From Microbacterium sp. Nx66 (GTDB taxonomy: Bacteria; Actinomycetota; Actinomycetes; Actinomycetales; Microbacteriaceae): 64,000 nt of DNA. This document shows, in pieces, positions 39,433 to 47,629 of the stretch (positions within the stretch are counted from its first letter, which is position 1; each line of letters begins with the position of its first letter). Below the pieces are notes generated by a model. It was not told the DNA's origin and did no database searches. It was given only the letters and a program-made list of their open reading frames with translations. The stretch spans positions 3,162,001-3,226,000 of the forward strand of contig NZ_LR880474.1 of assembly GCF_904066215.1 (NCBI RefSeq), in the 5' to 3' direction. Made by a program: the position numbers and the translations under genes.

Positions 39433-41643
39433 TCAGTCGTCGAGCAGCTCCGCCTCGATCACGTCGTCGTCCTCGACCTCCGGCTCGGGGGTCGTGGCCG
39501 TGAGCACGAGGCCCGTGCCGTCGGCCGCCACGTCCACCCGGACGGTGTCACCGTCGTGCACGCCACCCGAGAGGAGGGCGGTCGCGAGCTTGTTCTGCAC
39601 CTCGGTCTGGATGAGGCGACGCAGCGGGCGGGCGCCGAACACCGGGTCGTAACCGCGCTCGGCCAGCCACGACCGCGCCCCAGGAGTGACCGCCAGCGTG
39701 AGGCGACGGTCGCGCAGCCGGTCGTGCAGCTGGTCGACCGACAGCTCCACGATCTGCGCGAGGTCGTCCTCGGTGAGCGCCTGGAACATCACGATGTCAT
39801 CGAGACGGTTCAGGAACTCGGGCCGGAACGCCTGGCGCACGAGCGCCATCACCTGCTCCCGCTTCTCCTCCACGGAGAGCACGGGGTCGATGAGGATCGG
39901 CGAGCCCAGGTTGGAGGTCAGGATGAGGATCACGTTCGAGAAGTCGACCGTGCGCCCCTGCCCGTCGGTCAGCCGCCCGTCGTCGAGCACCTGCAGCAGC
40001 ACGTCGAACACCTCGGGGTGCGCCTTCTCGACCTCGTCGAGCAGGATCACGCTGTAGGGACGACGCCGCACGGCCTCGGTGAGCTGACCGCCCTGCTCGT
40101 AGCCGACATACCCGGGAGGGGCGCCGACGAGCCGGGAGACCGAGTGCTTCTCGCCGTACTCCGACATGTCGATGCGCACCATGGCGTGCTCGTCGTCGAA
40201 GAGGAACTGCGCGAGCGCCTTGGCCAGCTCGGTCTTGCCGACACCGGTCGGTCCGAGGAAGAGGAACGAGCCCGTGGGACGACCGGGATCGCTGATGCCC
40301 GCGCGCGAGCGGCGCACGGCGTCGGACACCGCCTTGACGGCATCCTTCTGGCCGATGAGGCGCTTGCCGAGCTCGTTCTCCAGGTGCAGCAGCTTCTCGC
40401 TCTCCCCCTGCAGCAGCCGCCCGACCGGGATGCCCGTCCAGGCCGCGATCACGGCCGCGATGTCCTCCTCGGTGACCTGCTCATTCACCATACGCGGCTC
40501 GCTCGAGGCGGTGGCCTCGGCCTGCTCCGCCTCCGCGATGTCACGCTCCAGGCGCTTGATCGTCTCGTACTCCAGCTTCGACGCCTTCGTGTAGTCGGCG
40601 TTGCGCATGGCGAGGTCGCGCTGGGTGATCGCGTCGTCGAGCTGCTTCTTCAGCTCACCGACGCGGTTGAGACCCTGCCGTTCCCGCGCCCACCGGGCTT
40701 CGAGTCCGGCGAGCTCCTTCTCGAGTTCGACGAGGTTCTCGCGCAGGGTGCCGAGGCGCTCCTTGGACGCGGCGTCCTTCTCCCGCTTGAGCGCGAGCTC
40801 CTCCAGCTTCAGCCGGTCGACCTGGCGCTTGAGTTGGTCGATCTCGACCGGAGAGGAGTCGATCTCCATCTTCAGTCGCGACATCGACTCGTCGATCAGG
40901 TCGATGGCCTTGTCCGGCAGCTGCCGCGCGGGCAGGTAGCGGTTGGACAGCGACGCCGCGGCCACGAGGGCGCTGTCGGAGATGGTCACCCCGTGGTGCG
41001 CCTCGTAGCGGCCCTTAAGCCCGCGGAGGATCGCGATCGTGTCCTCGACGGTCGGTTCGCCGACGTACACCTGCTGGAAGCGGCGCTCGAGGGCGGCGTC
41101 CTTCTCGATGAACTCGCGGTACTCGTTGAGCGTGGTGGCGCCGATGAGCCGCAGCTCGCCGCGGGCCAGCATCGGCTTGAGCATGTTCGACGCCGCGACC
41201 GAGCCCTCGCCGCCGCCCGCACCCATGAGCACGTGCAGCTCGTCGATGAACGTGATGACCTGGCCGTCCGACTCGGTGATCTCCTTGAGGACCTGCTTCA
41301 GGCGCTCCTCGAACTGGCCGCGGTACATGGCGCCCGCGACGAGAGCGGAGATGTCGAGCGAGACGAGCTCCTTGTCCTTGAGGGACTCCGCGACGTCGCC
41401 CGCGACGATGCGCTGCGCGAGCCCTTCGACCACCGCCGTCTTGCCGACGCCGGGCTCGCCGATCAGCACCGGGTTGTTCTTGGTGCGACGAGTGAGCACC
41501 TGGCTGACACGCCGGATCTCACTGTCCCGTCCGATGACGGGGTCGAGCTTGCCCTCGCGGGCGCGGTCGGTCAGGTTGATGCCGAACTGCTCGAGGGCGG
41601 ACTGCTGTTCCTGGTTCGGGGATCCGGTCTGCGGGGTGGTCAT
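39433..41643 (-). CDS. clpB: ATP-dependent disaggregase ClpB, lacking the N-terminal domain
   Basis: A 736-residue AAA+ chaperone. AAA1 has Walker [12 protein letters not shown] and Walker [17 protein letters not shown] coiled-coil middle domain (about residues 275-395, [20 protein letters not shown] onwards) is the ClpB hallmark. AAA2 has [14 protein letters not shown] and [15 protein letters not shown], closing with the ClpB tail [19 protein letters not shown]. The double Clp_N repeat (about 140 residues in full-length ClpB) is absent; the protein begins [28 protein letters not shown] precedes the ATG. It works with DnaK on protein aggregates; a HAIR operator upstream indicates HspR control. 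Confidence 0.93.
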   Translation of the reverse strand: MTTPQTGSPNQEQQSALEQFGINLTDRAREGKLDPVIGRDSEIRRVSQVLTRRTKNNPVLIGEPGVGKTAVVEGLAQRIVAGDVAESLKDKELVSLDISALVAGAMYRGQFEERLKQVLKEITESDGQVITFIDELHVLMGAGGGEGSVAASNMLKPMLARGELRLIGATTLNEYREFIEKDAALERRFQQVYVGEPTVEDTIAILRGLKGRYEAHHGVTISDSALVAAASLSNRYLPARQLPDKAIDLIDESMSRLKMEIDSSPVEIDQLKRQVDRLKLEELALKREKDAASKERLGTLRENLVELEKELAGLEARWARERQGLNRVGELKKQLDDAITQRDLAMRNADYTKASKLEYETIKRLERDIAEAEQAEATASSEPRMVNEQVTEEDIAAVIAAWTGIPVGRLLQGESEKLLHLENELGKRLIGQKDAVKAVSDAVRRSRAGISDPGRPTGSFLFLGPTGVGKTELAKALAQFLFDDEHAMVRIDMSEYGEKHSVSRLVGAPPGYVGYEQGGQLTEAVRRRPYSVILLDEVEKAHPEVFDVLLQVLDDGRLTDGQGRTVDFSNVILILTSNLGSPILIDPVLSVEEKREQVMALVRQAFRPEFLNRLDDIVMFQALTEDDLAQIVELSVDQLHDRLRDRRLTLAVTPGARSWLAERGYDPVFGARPLRRLIQTEVQNKLATALLSGGVHDGDTVRVDVAADGTGLVLTATTPEPEVEDDDVIEAELLDD

Positions 41644-41673
41644 GCGCTCCTCCTGGAGATGCTCCTTCTGAAA

Positions 41674-41694
41674 GTTGAGTTTGGTTGACTCAAG
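41674..41694. promoter_or_regulatory. HAIR element (HspR operator) before clpB
   Basis: GTTGAGT, seven bases, ACTCAAG matches the HspR-associated inverted repeat consensus CTTGAGT-N7-ACTCAAG at all but the first base. It lies 31 bases before the clpB start, where HspR binding would block the promoter until heat shock. Confidence 0.88.
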
Positions 41695-41728
41695 TTTAGC
41701 ATTCGGCGGTGCGCGACTCCACCGCCCC

Positions 41729-42928
41729 TCACCTCTCGCGGGCGACCTCGTCCCAGACGGCCGCCGCCACCTCGCGCTTGCTCCCCGCCGCGGTCCGCGC
41801 CACGACCCCGCCGGGCCCGAGTATGTGCACGGCGTTCTCGCCGCGCTCGAACCCCTGCTCCCAGCCGACCTCGTTCACCACCAGCAGGTCGACCCCCTTG
41901 CGCTCCTGCTTGCCGCGGGCGCGGGCGAGCATCTCCGCCTCATCCTCGGGCGTCTCCGCCGCGAACGCGACGATGAGCTGTCCCGCGCCTCGCTTCTCGA
42001 CGAGCGCGGCGACGATGTCCTCGTTCTCGACGAGCTCGATGGTGCCGACCCCGCCGCGGTCCTTGGTGAGCTTGCGCGCGGAGACCTCGACCGGTCGATA
42101 GTCGGCCACGGCCGCCGCCATCAGCACGACGTCGGCCGCCGCGGACTCCTCCTTCATCGCCGCGGACAGCTCCGCGGCCGTGCCGACCCGGACGATCCGG
42201 ACGTGCGGGTGGCGGGCCTCCGCGAGCACGTCCCCGGAGACGTTCGCCGCGACGAGCGCCACCTCCGCGCCGCGCGCCGCCGCCTCCGCCGCGAGCGCGA
42301 CCCCCTGGCGCCCGCTGCTCCGGTTGCCGAGGAAGCGCACCGGATCGATGGGCTCCCGCGTCCCGCCTGCCGAGACGACGACCCGCACGCCTGCCAGGTC
42401 GCCCGGTGTCAGCAGCGCCTGGGCCGCCGCCAGGATCTCCTCCGGCTCGACCATGCGACCGGGTCCGCTGTCACCGCCGGCCAGCTCGCCGTCGGCCGGT
42501 CCGACCACGTGCACGCCGCGTTCCCGGAGCGTCGCCATGTTCGCCTGCGTGGCCGCGTTCCGCCACATCTCCGCGTGCATCGCGGGCGCGACGAGCACGG
42601 GCGCCTCGGTCGCGAGCAGCGTCGTGCCGAGGAGGTCGTCGGCCAGCCCCGCGGCCATCTTCGCGAGCGAGTTCGCCGTCGCCGGGGCGATCACGATGAG
42701 GTCCGCTCCCTGGCCCAGGGCGACGTGCCGCACACGGGCGACGTCCTCATGCACGCTCGTCGTCACCGGGTGCCGACTCAGGGCCTCCCAGGTCGGCAGG
42801 CCCACGAAGCGCAGCGCGTCCTCGGTGGGCACCACGGTCACATCATGACCGGCCTTCGTGAGCAGGCGCACGAGGTGCACCGTCTTGTACGCGGCGATGC
42901 CGCCCGTGACTCCGACGACGATGTTCAC
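41729..42928 (-). CDS. coaBC: Phosphopantothenoylcysteine decarboxylase/synthetase
   Basis: A 399-residue bifunctional coenzyme A enzyme. The FMN-binding CoaC half starts [15 protein letters not shown] and has the substrate motif APAMHAEMW, the form seen in actinobacteria. The CoaB half has [20 protein letters not shown] and SSGRQG, the CTP-binding and dimer region, then AAAVADYRP. It joins cysteine to 4'-phosphopantothenate and decarboxylates the product. The GTG at 42928 follows CAGAAT by six bases. The frame continues far upstream but that part overlaps the divergent gene. Confidence 0.93.
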   Translation of the reverse strand: MNIVVGVTGGIAAYKTVHLVRLLTKAGHDVTVVPTEDALRFVGLPTWEALSRHPVTTSVHEDVARVRHVALGQGADLIVIAPATANSLAKMAAGLADDLLGTTLLATEAPVLVAPAMHAEMWRNAATQANMATLRERGVHVVGPADGELAGGDSGPGRMVEPEEILAAAQALLTPGDLAGVRVVVSAGGTREPIDPVRFLGNRSSGRQGVALAAEAAARGAEVALVAANVSGDVLAEARHPHVRIVRVGTAAELSAAMKEESAAADVVLMAAAVADYRPVEVSARKLTKDRGGVGTIELVENEDIVAALVEKRGAGQLIVAFAAETPEDEAEMLARARGKQERKGVDLLVVNEVGWEQGFERGENAVHILGPGGVVARTAAGSKREVAAAVWDEVARER

Positions 42929-42934
42929 GCCTCG

Positions 42935-42940
42935 ATTCTG
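42935..42940 (-). promoter_or_regulatory. Putative -10 box of a leaderless transcript (coaBC)
   Basis: CAGAAT on the minus strand ends six bases before the GTG at 42928. Confidence 0.4.
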
Positions 42941-43008
42941 CCCCAGGGTCCGGACGCTAGGGTCATCGCGCACGGATTCGTCGCGGGTCCCGCCCGCCTC
43001 GACCGACC

Positions 43009-43014
43009 TAGACT
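43009..43014 (+). promoter_or_regulatory. Putative -10 box of a leaderless transcript
   Basis: TAGACT ends seven bases before the GTG at 43022. Confidence 0.5.
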
Positions 43015-43021
43015 CGGAAGC

Positions 43022-43720
43022 GTGTGCACGGTGGTGATCGATGTCGAGGCCGCGGGATCCGCGCGGCTGCTGGCCGTCCGCGACGAGGACCCGGCTCGGG
43101 AGTGGGACGCCCTGGGCGAGTGGTGGCCCGAGGAGTATCCGGGGGTGATCGGCATCCGTGACCGGCGGGCCGGTGGGGCCTGGCTCGCCGTGAACCCCGT
43201 GGAACGACGCCTCGCCGTGCTCCTCAACCGCGCCGACGTGCAGGACCTCTCGGCGGGCGCGGCCGTCTCCCGCGGCACCCTTCCGCTCGCCGCGGTCACC
43301 GGCCGCTCCCCGCAGGGCGCGCCGCGGATGCACGGCTTCAATCTGCTCGAGGTCGGGCCGGACGGCGCCCGGGTGCTCTCCTGGGACGGTGCCGAGCTGC
43401 GGGACACACCCATCGAGCCCGGGACGCACATGATCGCCCACGACGACCTCGACGACGAGGAGACCCCGCGCATCGCCGCCTGGCTCCCGGAGTTCCGCGC
43501 GCTGGGACCCGCCGCGGCGAGCGCCGACTGGGCGACCGAGTGGACCGCGCTCCTCGGAGCCTCCGCCGCCCTGCCCCCGGAAGACGACCGCGCCATCATC
43601 CGCGACAACCGCCCGCACGGCTACCCGACGCAGTCCCTCCTCTACGCGGTCGCCACGGTCACGCCCACCGGGGTCGACGTCCGCGACGTCCCCCTCCCCT
43701 CCCCCGCCCACTGGCACTGA
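43022..43720 (+). CDS. NRDE/TANGO2-family protein
   Basis: A 232-residue protein beginning VCTVVIDVE, with Cys2 directly after the start as in the TANGO2 (NRDE) family, which resembles Ntn hydrolases. The family motif NRDE is degenerate here (AVRDEDPAREWDALGEWW). Other conserved parts are GGAWLAVN, AVLLNR, SRGTLP, FNLL and SWDG. The bacterial function is unknown; the animal homologue is linked to heme and lipid handling. GTG 43022 is chosen because Cys2 then becomes the expected N-terminal residue and TAGACT lies seven bases upstream. Confidence 0.82.
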   Translation: MCTVVIDVEAAGSARLLAVRDEDPAREWDALGEWWPEEYPGVIGIRDRRAGGAWLAVNPVERRLAVLLNRADVQDLSAGAAVSRGTLPLAAVTGRSPQGAPRMHGFNLLEVGPDGARVLSWDGAELRDTPIEPGTHMIAHDDLDDEETPRIAAWLPEFRALGPAAASADWATEWTALLGASAALPPEDDRAIIRDNRPHGYPTQSLLYAVATVTPTGVDVRDVPLPSPAHWH

Positions 43721-43770
43721 CCCCTCCTCGCTTCCCGATCCCGTCCCACCCTCGCGCCGCGATCCCCGCC

Positions 43771-43822
43771 CGGGATCAAAAACGCACCTCCACCCTCCGC
43801 CCGCGGCCCCTTTCTGATCCCG
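43771..43822. repeat. Inverted repeat of a GGGATCA motif at the edge of a repeat-filled gap
   Basis: CGGGATCAAAAA (43771-43782) faces TTTCTGATCCCG (43811-43822), matching at 11 of 12 bases. It lies 50 bases behind the NRDE gene and may end its transcript. The same motif recurs in the array that follows, at 43885-43896. Confidence 0.6.
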
Positions 43823-44037
43823 CCAGCCCCGTCACTTCTCGCGCAGGTTCGAAAACGCACCCGATCTGCCATTCCGCGGAGCCATTCTGATCCCGCGTCG
43901 ATGCGGCCAGCCCGTCGGCCGCACCGACGAGATCCACTGCGGAGTGCACGACGCCCGCCCCGGGCGGCTCGGGCCGGAGTGGGGCGCAACGGAGCGGGAC
44001 GGAAAGAGCTCCGGATGCCACCCCCGCGCGCGCAGTC

Positions 44038-44470
44038 TTGATCCCGCTCGACAGACGCGGAAGCGGAACGGAAACCGCTCCGGACGCGGCTCACTCCAGC
44101 GCGTTCTTGATCCCGAACGGCAGCGGAGAACGGACGCGGCTGGTGGCGGGACGGAAACGGCCCCGGGGACGGTCCACGCCCGCGCGTTCTTGATCCCGAA
44201 CGGCAGCGGAGAACGGACGCGGGACGGACGCGGCTGGTGGCGGGACGGAAAAGGCCCCGGGGACGGTCCACGCCCGCGCGTCCTTGATCCCGGACGGCAG
44301 CGGAGAACGGACGCGGGACGGACGCGGCTGGTAGCGGGACGGAAAGGGCCCCGGGCACGGTCCACGCCCGCGCGTTCTTGATCCCGCAGGCACCGGGGAC
44401 GGACGCGGGGACGGATGTGGGGACGGAAAAGGTCCCGGACACGGTCCGCTAGCGGGCGCTATCGATCCCG
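44038..44470. repeat. GC-rich tandem repeat array in a non-coding gap
   Basis: The 818-bp gap 43721-44538 holds no convincing gene. Its right half is an array anchored by TTGATCCCG at 44038, 44107, 44190, 44284 and 44378, closing with TCGATCCCG at 44462. The periods are 69, 83, 94, 94 and 84 bases. The two 94-bp units are almost identical and share CGGCAGCGGAGAACGGACGC, then inner copies of GGGACGGA, then ACGGTCCACGCCCGCGCG. Open frames cross it on both strands with repetitive Arg/Pro/Ser-rich translations, which look like composition artefacts. Function unknown. Confidence 0.85.
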
Positions 44471-44538
44471 CACGTTGGCGGGGCCGGTGCGGGCCCGCGG
44501 GACGGGTCCGGCGCGGGCGCAGCGGGAGGGGGAGGCGG

Positions 44539-45507
44539 TCAGGCGGCAGGGACGGCGGTGGCGCAGGAGAAGCGGGCGCGGTAGGCGGTGGGGGTCACGC
44601 CCAGCACGCGGGCGAAGTTCTGCCGCAGGACGGCCGCGGAACCGAAGCCGCAGTCGGTCGCGATGTGCTCGAGCGGAAGGTCGGTGCGCTCGAGGAGACG
44701 CTGGGCCTGGATGATCCGCTGCCGCCCGAGCCACGCGGCGGGGGTCGCCCCGTACTCGGCTTTGAAGCGGCGCGCGAAGGTCCGCGGCGACATGAGCGCC
44801 CGCGCCGCGAGCTGGTCGACCGTCAACTCGTCACGGAGGTTCTCCACCGCCCAGTCGGCCACCGCGGCGAGCGAGTCCGTGGGTGCGACCGGGATGGGCC
44901 GATCGATGAACTGCGCCTGACCCCCGTCGCGCTGCGGCGGCACGACCATCCGACGCGCGATCCGGTTGGTGATCTCCGCCCCGAGCTCCTGTCGCAGCAG
45001 GTGCAGGCAGGCGTCGATGCCCGCGGCAGTGCCCGCGCTGGTGATGATGCGGCCGTCCTGGACGAAGAGCACGTCAGGATCGATGTCGATGTCGGGGTAC
45101 ATGTCCGCCATCGTGTGCGCGTACATCCAGTGCGTCGTGGCGCGCCGCCCGTCCAGCACTCCGGCCGCCGCGAGGATGAACGAGCCGCTGCACACGCTCA
45201 TCACCCAGGCTCCGCGCGCCACCGCTTCGCGGGCGACCTCGACGAGGAGCGGATCGATGTCGCCCCATGTCTCCCGGGGCACCGGGCAGAACACGACGAG
45301 GTCGGCCTCCGCGGCGAAGGACAGATCATGCTCCACGTTGATGGAGAAGCCGATCTTGGAGCGCACGACCCCGGGCCGTGGGGCGACGATGCGGAAGTCG
45401 AAGTTCGGCACTCCGTCGGACGACCGGTCGAGACCGAACGCCTCGCAGGCGACCCCGAACTCGAACGGCGCGAAGCCGTCCTGCACCACGCACGCGACGG
45501 TCTTCAT
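44539..45507 (-). CDS. GlxA-family (DJ-1/PfpI plus AraC) transcriptional regulator
   Basis: A 322-residue regulator. Residues 1-190 are a DJ-1/PfpI-like class I amidotransferase domain with the nucleophile-elbow Cys in WVMSVCSGSFILAAAGVLDG. The C-terminal AraC domain has two helix-turn-helix motifs (LTVDQLAARALMSPRTFARR and LPLEHIATDCGFGSAAVLRQ). Such regulators often sense amides, amines or carnitine-like compounds. GGGAG lies five bases before the ATG at 45507; a GTG at 45510 is an alternative. It is divergent from a tiny membrane protein gene, and no catabolic target lies beside it. Confidence 0.9.
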   Translation of the reverse strand: MKTVACVVQDGFAPFEFGVACEAFGLDRSSDGVPNFDFRIVAPRPGVVRSKIGFSINVEHDLSFAAEADLVVFCPVPRETWGDIDPLLVEVAREAVARGAWVMSVCSGSFILAAAGVLDGRRATTHWMYAHTMADMYPDIDIDPDVLFVQDGRIITSAGTAAGIDACLHLLRQELGAEITNRIARRMVVPPQRDGGQAQFIDRPIPVAPTDSLAAVADWAVENLRDELTVDQLAARALMSPRTFARRFKAEYGATPAAWLGRQRIIQAQRLLERTDLPLEHIATDCGFGSAAVLRQNFARVLGVTPTAYRARFSCATAVPAA

Positions 45508-45580
45508 CACATCTCCCGGAATGGCAGTTTTCCTACGAACAGTGCCCGATCCGCCACTCGTGGCAGCATGACACCGAGCG

Positions 45581-45586
45581 TAGCTT
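45581..45586 (+). promoter_or_regulatory. Putative -10 box of a leaderless transcript
   Basis: TAGCTT ends seven bases before the ATG at 45594. Confidence 0.45.
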
Positions 45587-45593
45587 TTCTGCC

Positions 45594-45755
45594 ATGCTAC
45601 TCCTCATCCTCCTCCTCGCCCTCAGCATCTGGGCGGTCATCGCCACGTTCGTCGAACTGCGGCGCGACGGCTACCGTCGCACCCCCACGGACTGGAGCCG
45701 CGTCACCGGACAGGACGCCCTGTCGCAGGCCGACCCCGGCCACGTCTACCGCTGA
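45594..45755 (+). CDS. Small single-span membrane protein
   Basis: A 53-residue protein: an N-terminal hydrophobic helix (MLLLILLLALSIWAVIATFV) and a hydrophilic tail ELRRDGYRRTPTDWSRVTGQ and onwards. The family is not recognised, though tails of the GYRRTPTDW type are common in short actinobacterial membrane proteins. The TAGCTT box seven bases upstream supports the start. Confidence 0.6.
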   Translation: MLLLILLLALSIWAVIATFVELRRDGYRRTPTDWSRVTGQDALSQADPGHVYR

Positions 45756-45780
45756 CCTCCCGGCCGTCCGCGAGGAGGGC

Positions 45781-45786
45781 TACGCT
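45781..45786 (+). promoter_or_regulatory. Putative -10 box of a leaderless transcript
   Basis: TACGCT ends six bases before the ATG at 45793. Confidence 0.5.
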
Positions 45787-45792
45787 CGGGGC

Positions 45793-46389
45793 ATGAGCGA
45801 CCCCCAGCAGCCCGCACACCCCTCGCGCGACGGTGCCGGCGACCCGGCCGCAGTCCCGACCCCTCCTCCGCTTCCGGCCGAGCCGCAGTACCCCGGTGCC
45901 CAGGCCCCCGCCCCCGGGGCCCCCTACGCGCCGACACCGGGTGGCGGGCACGTGTTCCCCACCGCCGCTGCCCCTCAGGCCTTCCCCACCGCCACCCCTC
46001 AGCCGTACCCGACCGCGCCGGGATCCGCCCCCGGATCGGCGCAGGGCGTCCCGCCCTACGGTCCGCCGGTGCCGCGCACTCCCGGCGACTCCCTCGGGCG
46101 CGCCGCCTTCATCGTCGCGCTGGTGACGCTGGCGATCGACGTGTTCCTCATCCTCGCGCGGCCGTTCGTCTACATGTCGGACCGGACCTACAGCATGATC
46201 GGACTGATCGAGGGGGGATCGGGCATCCTCACCTTCATCGGCTACGGGGCGGCGCTCGTGCTCGGCCTCATCGCGGCACGGCGGCCGGGACCGCGGCTGC
46301 TCGCGGGGATCGCCATCGGTGTCTCCGGCGCCGGCCTGCTGACGGTCGTGCTGAGCTGGCTCTCGTCGAACTTCTACGGCTTCCTGTGA
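45793..46389 (+). CDS. Proline-rich membrane protein
   Basis: A 198-residue hypothetical protein. The first 95 residues are Pro/Ala/Gln/Tyr-rich and disordered (PPPLPAEPQYPGAQAPAPGA). The second half has three hydrophobic helices (AAFIVALVTLAIDVFLILAR, ILTFIGYGAALVLGLIAARR and the C-terminal LLAGIAIGVSGAGLLTVVLS). This DUF4190-like layout is frequent in actinobacteria, without known function. It ends five bases from the convergent glycosyltransferase gene. Confidence 0.68.
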   Translation: MSDPQQPAHPSRDGAGDPAAVPTPPPLPAEPQYPGAQAPAPGAPYAPTPGGGHVFPTAAAPQAFPTATPQPYPTAPGSAPGSAQGVPPYGPPVPRTPGDSLGRAAFIVALVTLAIDVFLILARPFVYMSDRTYSMIGLIEGGSGILTFIGYGAALVLGLIAARRPGPRLLAGIAIGVSGAGLLTVVLSWLSSNFYGFL

Positions 46390-46393
46390 GCGC

Positions 46394-47629
46394 TCAGGCT
46401 CGGGTGAGCACGCGCTCGTAGACCTCGATCATGGCGGCCGTCCGCGAGGACTGGCGGAAGGCCTCCGCGACGGCCGGTACCGGCTGCGGCGCGGTCCCGT
46501 GCGCGATGTCCGCGGCTGCCTGCCGCAGCGTCGCGGCGAGGGCCTCGATCCGTTGCGCCTCGAGGGCGCGTCCGCGGGCGTGCGGCTCCGCCGTCGGCAC
46601 AGCCCAGAGCCCGCCCTGCAGCTCAGCGGCGATGTCGGGGTCGCACACGACGGAGGGCGTGCCGAGGGTGGCCGCCTCGAACGGCGTCATCCCCTGGGTC
46701 TCGAATCCGATGGACGTCTGCACGAGCGCATCGGCGGCGGCGATCCGCTCCAGGGTCTGCGCATAGGAGAGGCGACCGGCGAACCGCACGCCCGCACGCC
46801 CCGCGACGATCCGTTCGGCCGCCCCCCGCTCTCCGCCGCCGCCGATCACCTCGAGGTCGGCGTCGATGTCCGCGTCCACCCAGGCGCGGAGGAACGGGAG
46901 CAGGCGCTTCTCCGGACTCATCCGCCCGAGCCAGACGAACCGAGGACGCCCCGGCATCCGCTCGACGGGAGCCGCCGCGAGCGTCTGCGCGCGGACGTCG
47001 TCGTCGATGCCGTTCCACACCACGTCGACGGTGCGGGCGACGCCGTTCCGCTCCAGTCGCCGCGCGAAATGCCCGGAAGGCGCCGTCACGGCGGCGGCGT
47101 CCGCCGCGAGCCCGCGGAGGTACGACCACCCGTCGCTGCCGCCGACCGGCACACCGATGCCTCGGAGGGCGGTGCGGCGCCAGAGGTTGAGCACAGCGAG
47201 CACGGGCCGGTGCAGCGGCGTGACCGCGGCGAGCCCCACGTCGACCCGGTTGTGCATCGTGTGCACGACCGGGATTCCATGGCGGGCGGCGAACCGGTGA
47301 CCGATGAAGGCGCCCCAGAAGTCGGCCTGCACGTGCACGAGGTCGACCGGAGGCCGATGCGCCATCGCCCGGTCAAGGGCCCGATCGGTCGCCCGACCCG
47401 GCCAGGTCATCGCGTACTCCCGGTCCAGGGTGATCGGCAGCGACGGGAGGTCGACGTTCCCGGGGGACGGTGCAGCGTCGTCACGCCGTGCGTGCATACG
47501 GGGCGCGACGACCGTCACGGTATGGCCGGCGCGCTCCAGGAACGTCCGCTGCAGCCGCATCGACACCTGCGCCCCGCCGAGGGAGTCGAGGTGCTGATCG
47601 GCGAAGAAGACGACGTGCATCCGCGTCAC
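46394..47629 (-). CDS. GT4-family glycosyltransferase
   Basis: A 411-residue GT-B glycosyltransferase. The N-terminal acceptor domain begins MHVVFFADQHLDSLGGAQVS. The donor domain has FVWLGRMSPEKRLLPFLRAW, VIGGGGERG and the ExxxxxE motif region ETQGMTPFEAATLGTPSVVC. It lacks membrane segments and probably works at the inner face of the membrane. The GTG at 47629 overlaps the stop of the preceding glycosyltransferase gene (GTGA), so the two act from one message, presumably on one glycolipid or polysaccharide. Confidence 0.88.
   Translation of the reverse strand: MTRMHVVFFADQHLDSLGGAQVSMRLQRTFLERAGHTVTVVAPRMHARRDDAAPSPGNVDLPSLPITLDREYAMTWPGRATDRALDRAMAHRPPVDLVHVQADFWGAFIGHRFAARHGIPVVHTMHNRVDVGLAAVTPLHRPVLAVLNLWRRTALRGIGVPVGGSDGWSYLRGLAADAAAVTAPSGHFARRLERNGVARTVDVVWNGIDDDVRAQTLAAAPVERMPGRPRFVWLGRMSPEKRLLPFLRAWVDADIDADLEVIGGGGERGAAERIVAGRAGVRFAGRLSYAQTLERIAAADALVQTSIGFETQGMTPFEAATLGTPSVVCDPDIAAELQGGLWAVPTAEPHARGRALEAQRIEALAATLRQAAADIAHGTAPQPVPAVAEAFRQSSRTAAMIEVYERVLTRA

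Noticed and set aside
43642..44442. Long minus-strand open frame across the tandem repeats, 266 codons
   Set aside because: Its translation is a repetitive Arg/Pro/Ser/Ala string, it begins inside the NRDE gene, and similar frames exist on both strands. This is what a GC-rich repeat gives by chance.
44038..44470. CRISPR array
   Set aside because: The repeated units are contiguous with variable length and no unique spacers, and no cas genes are nearby.
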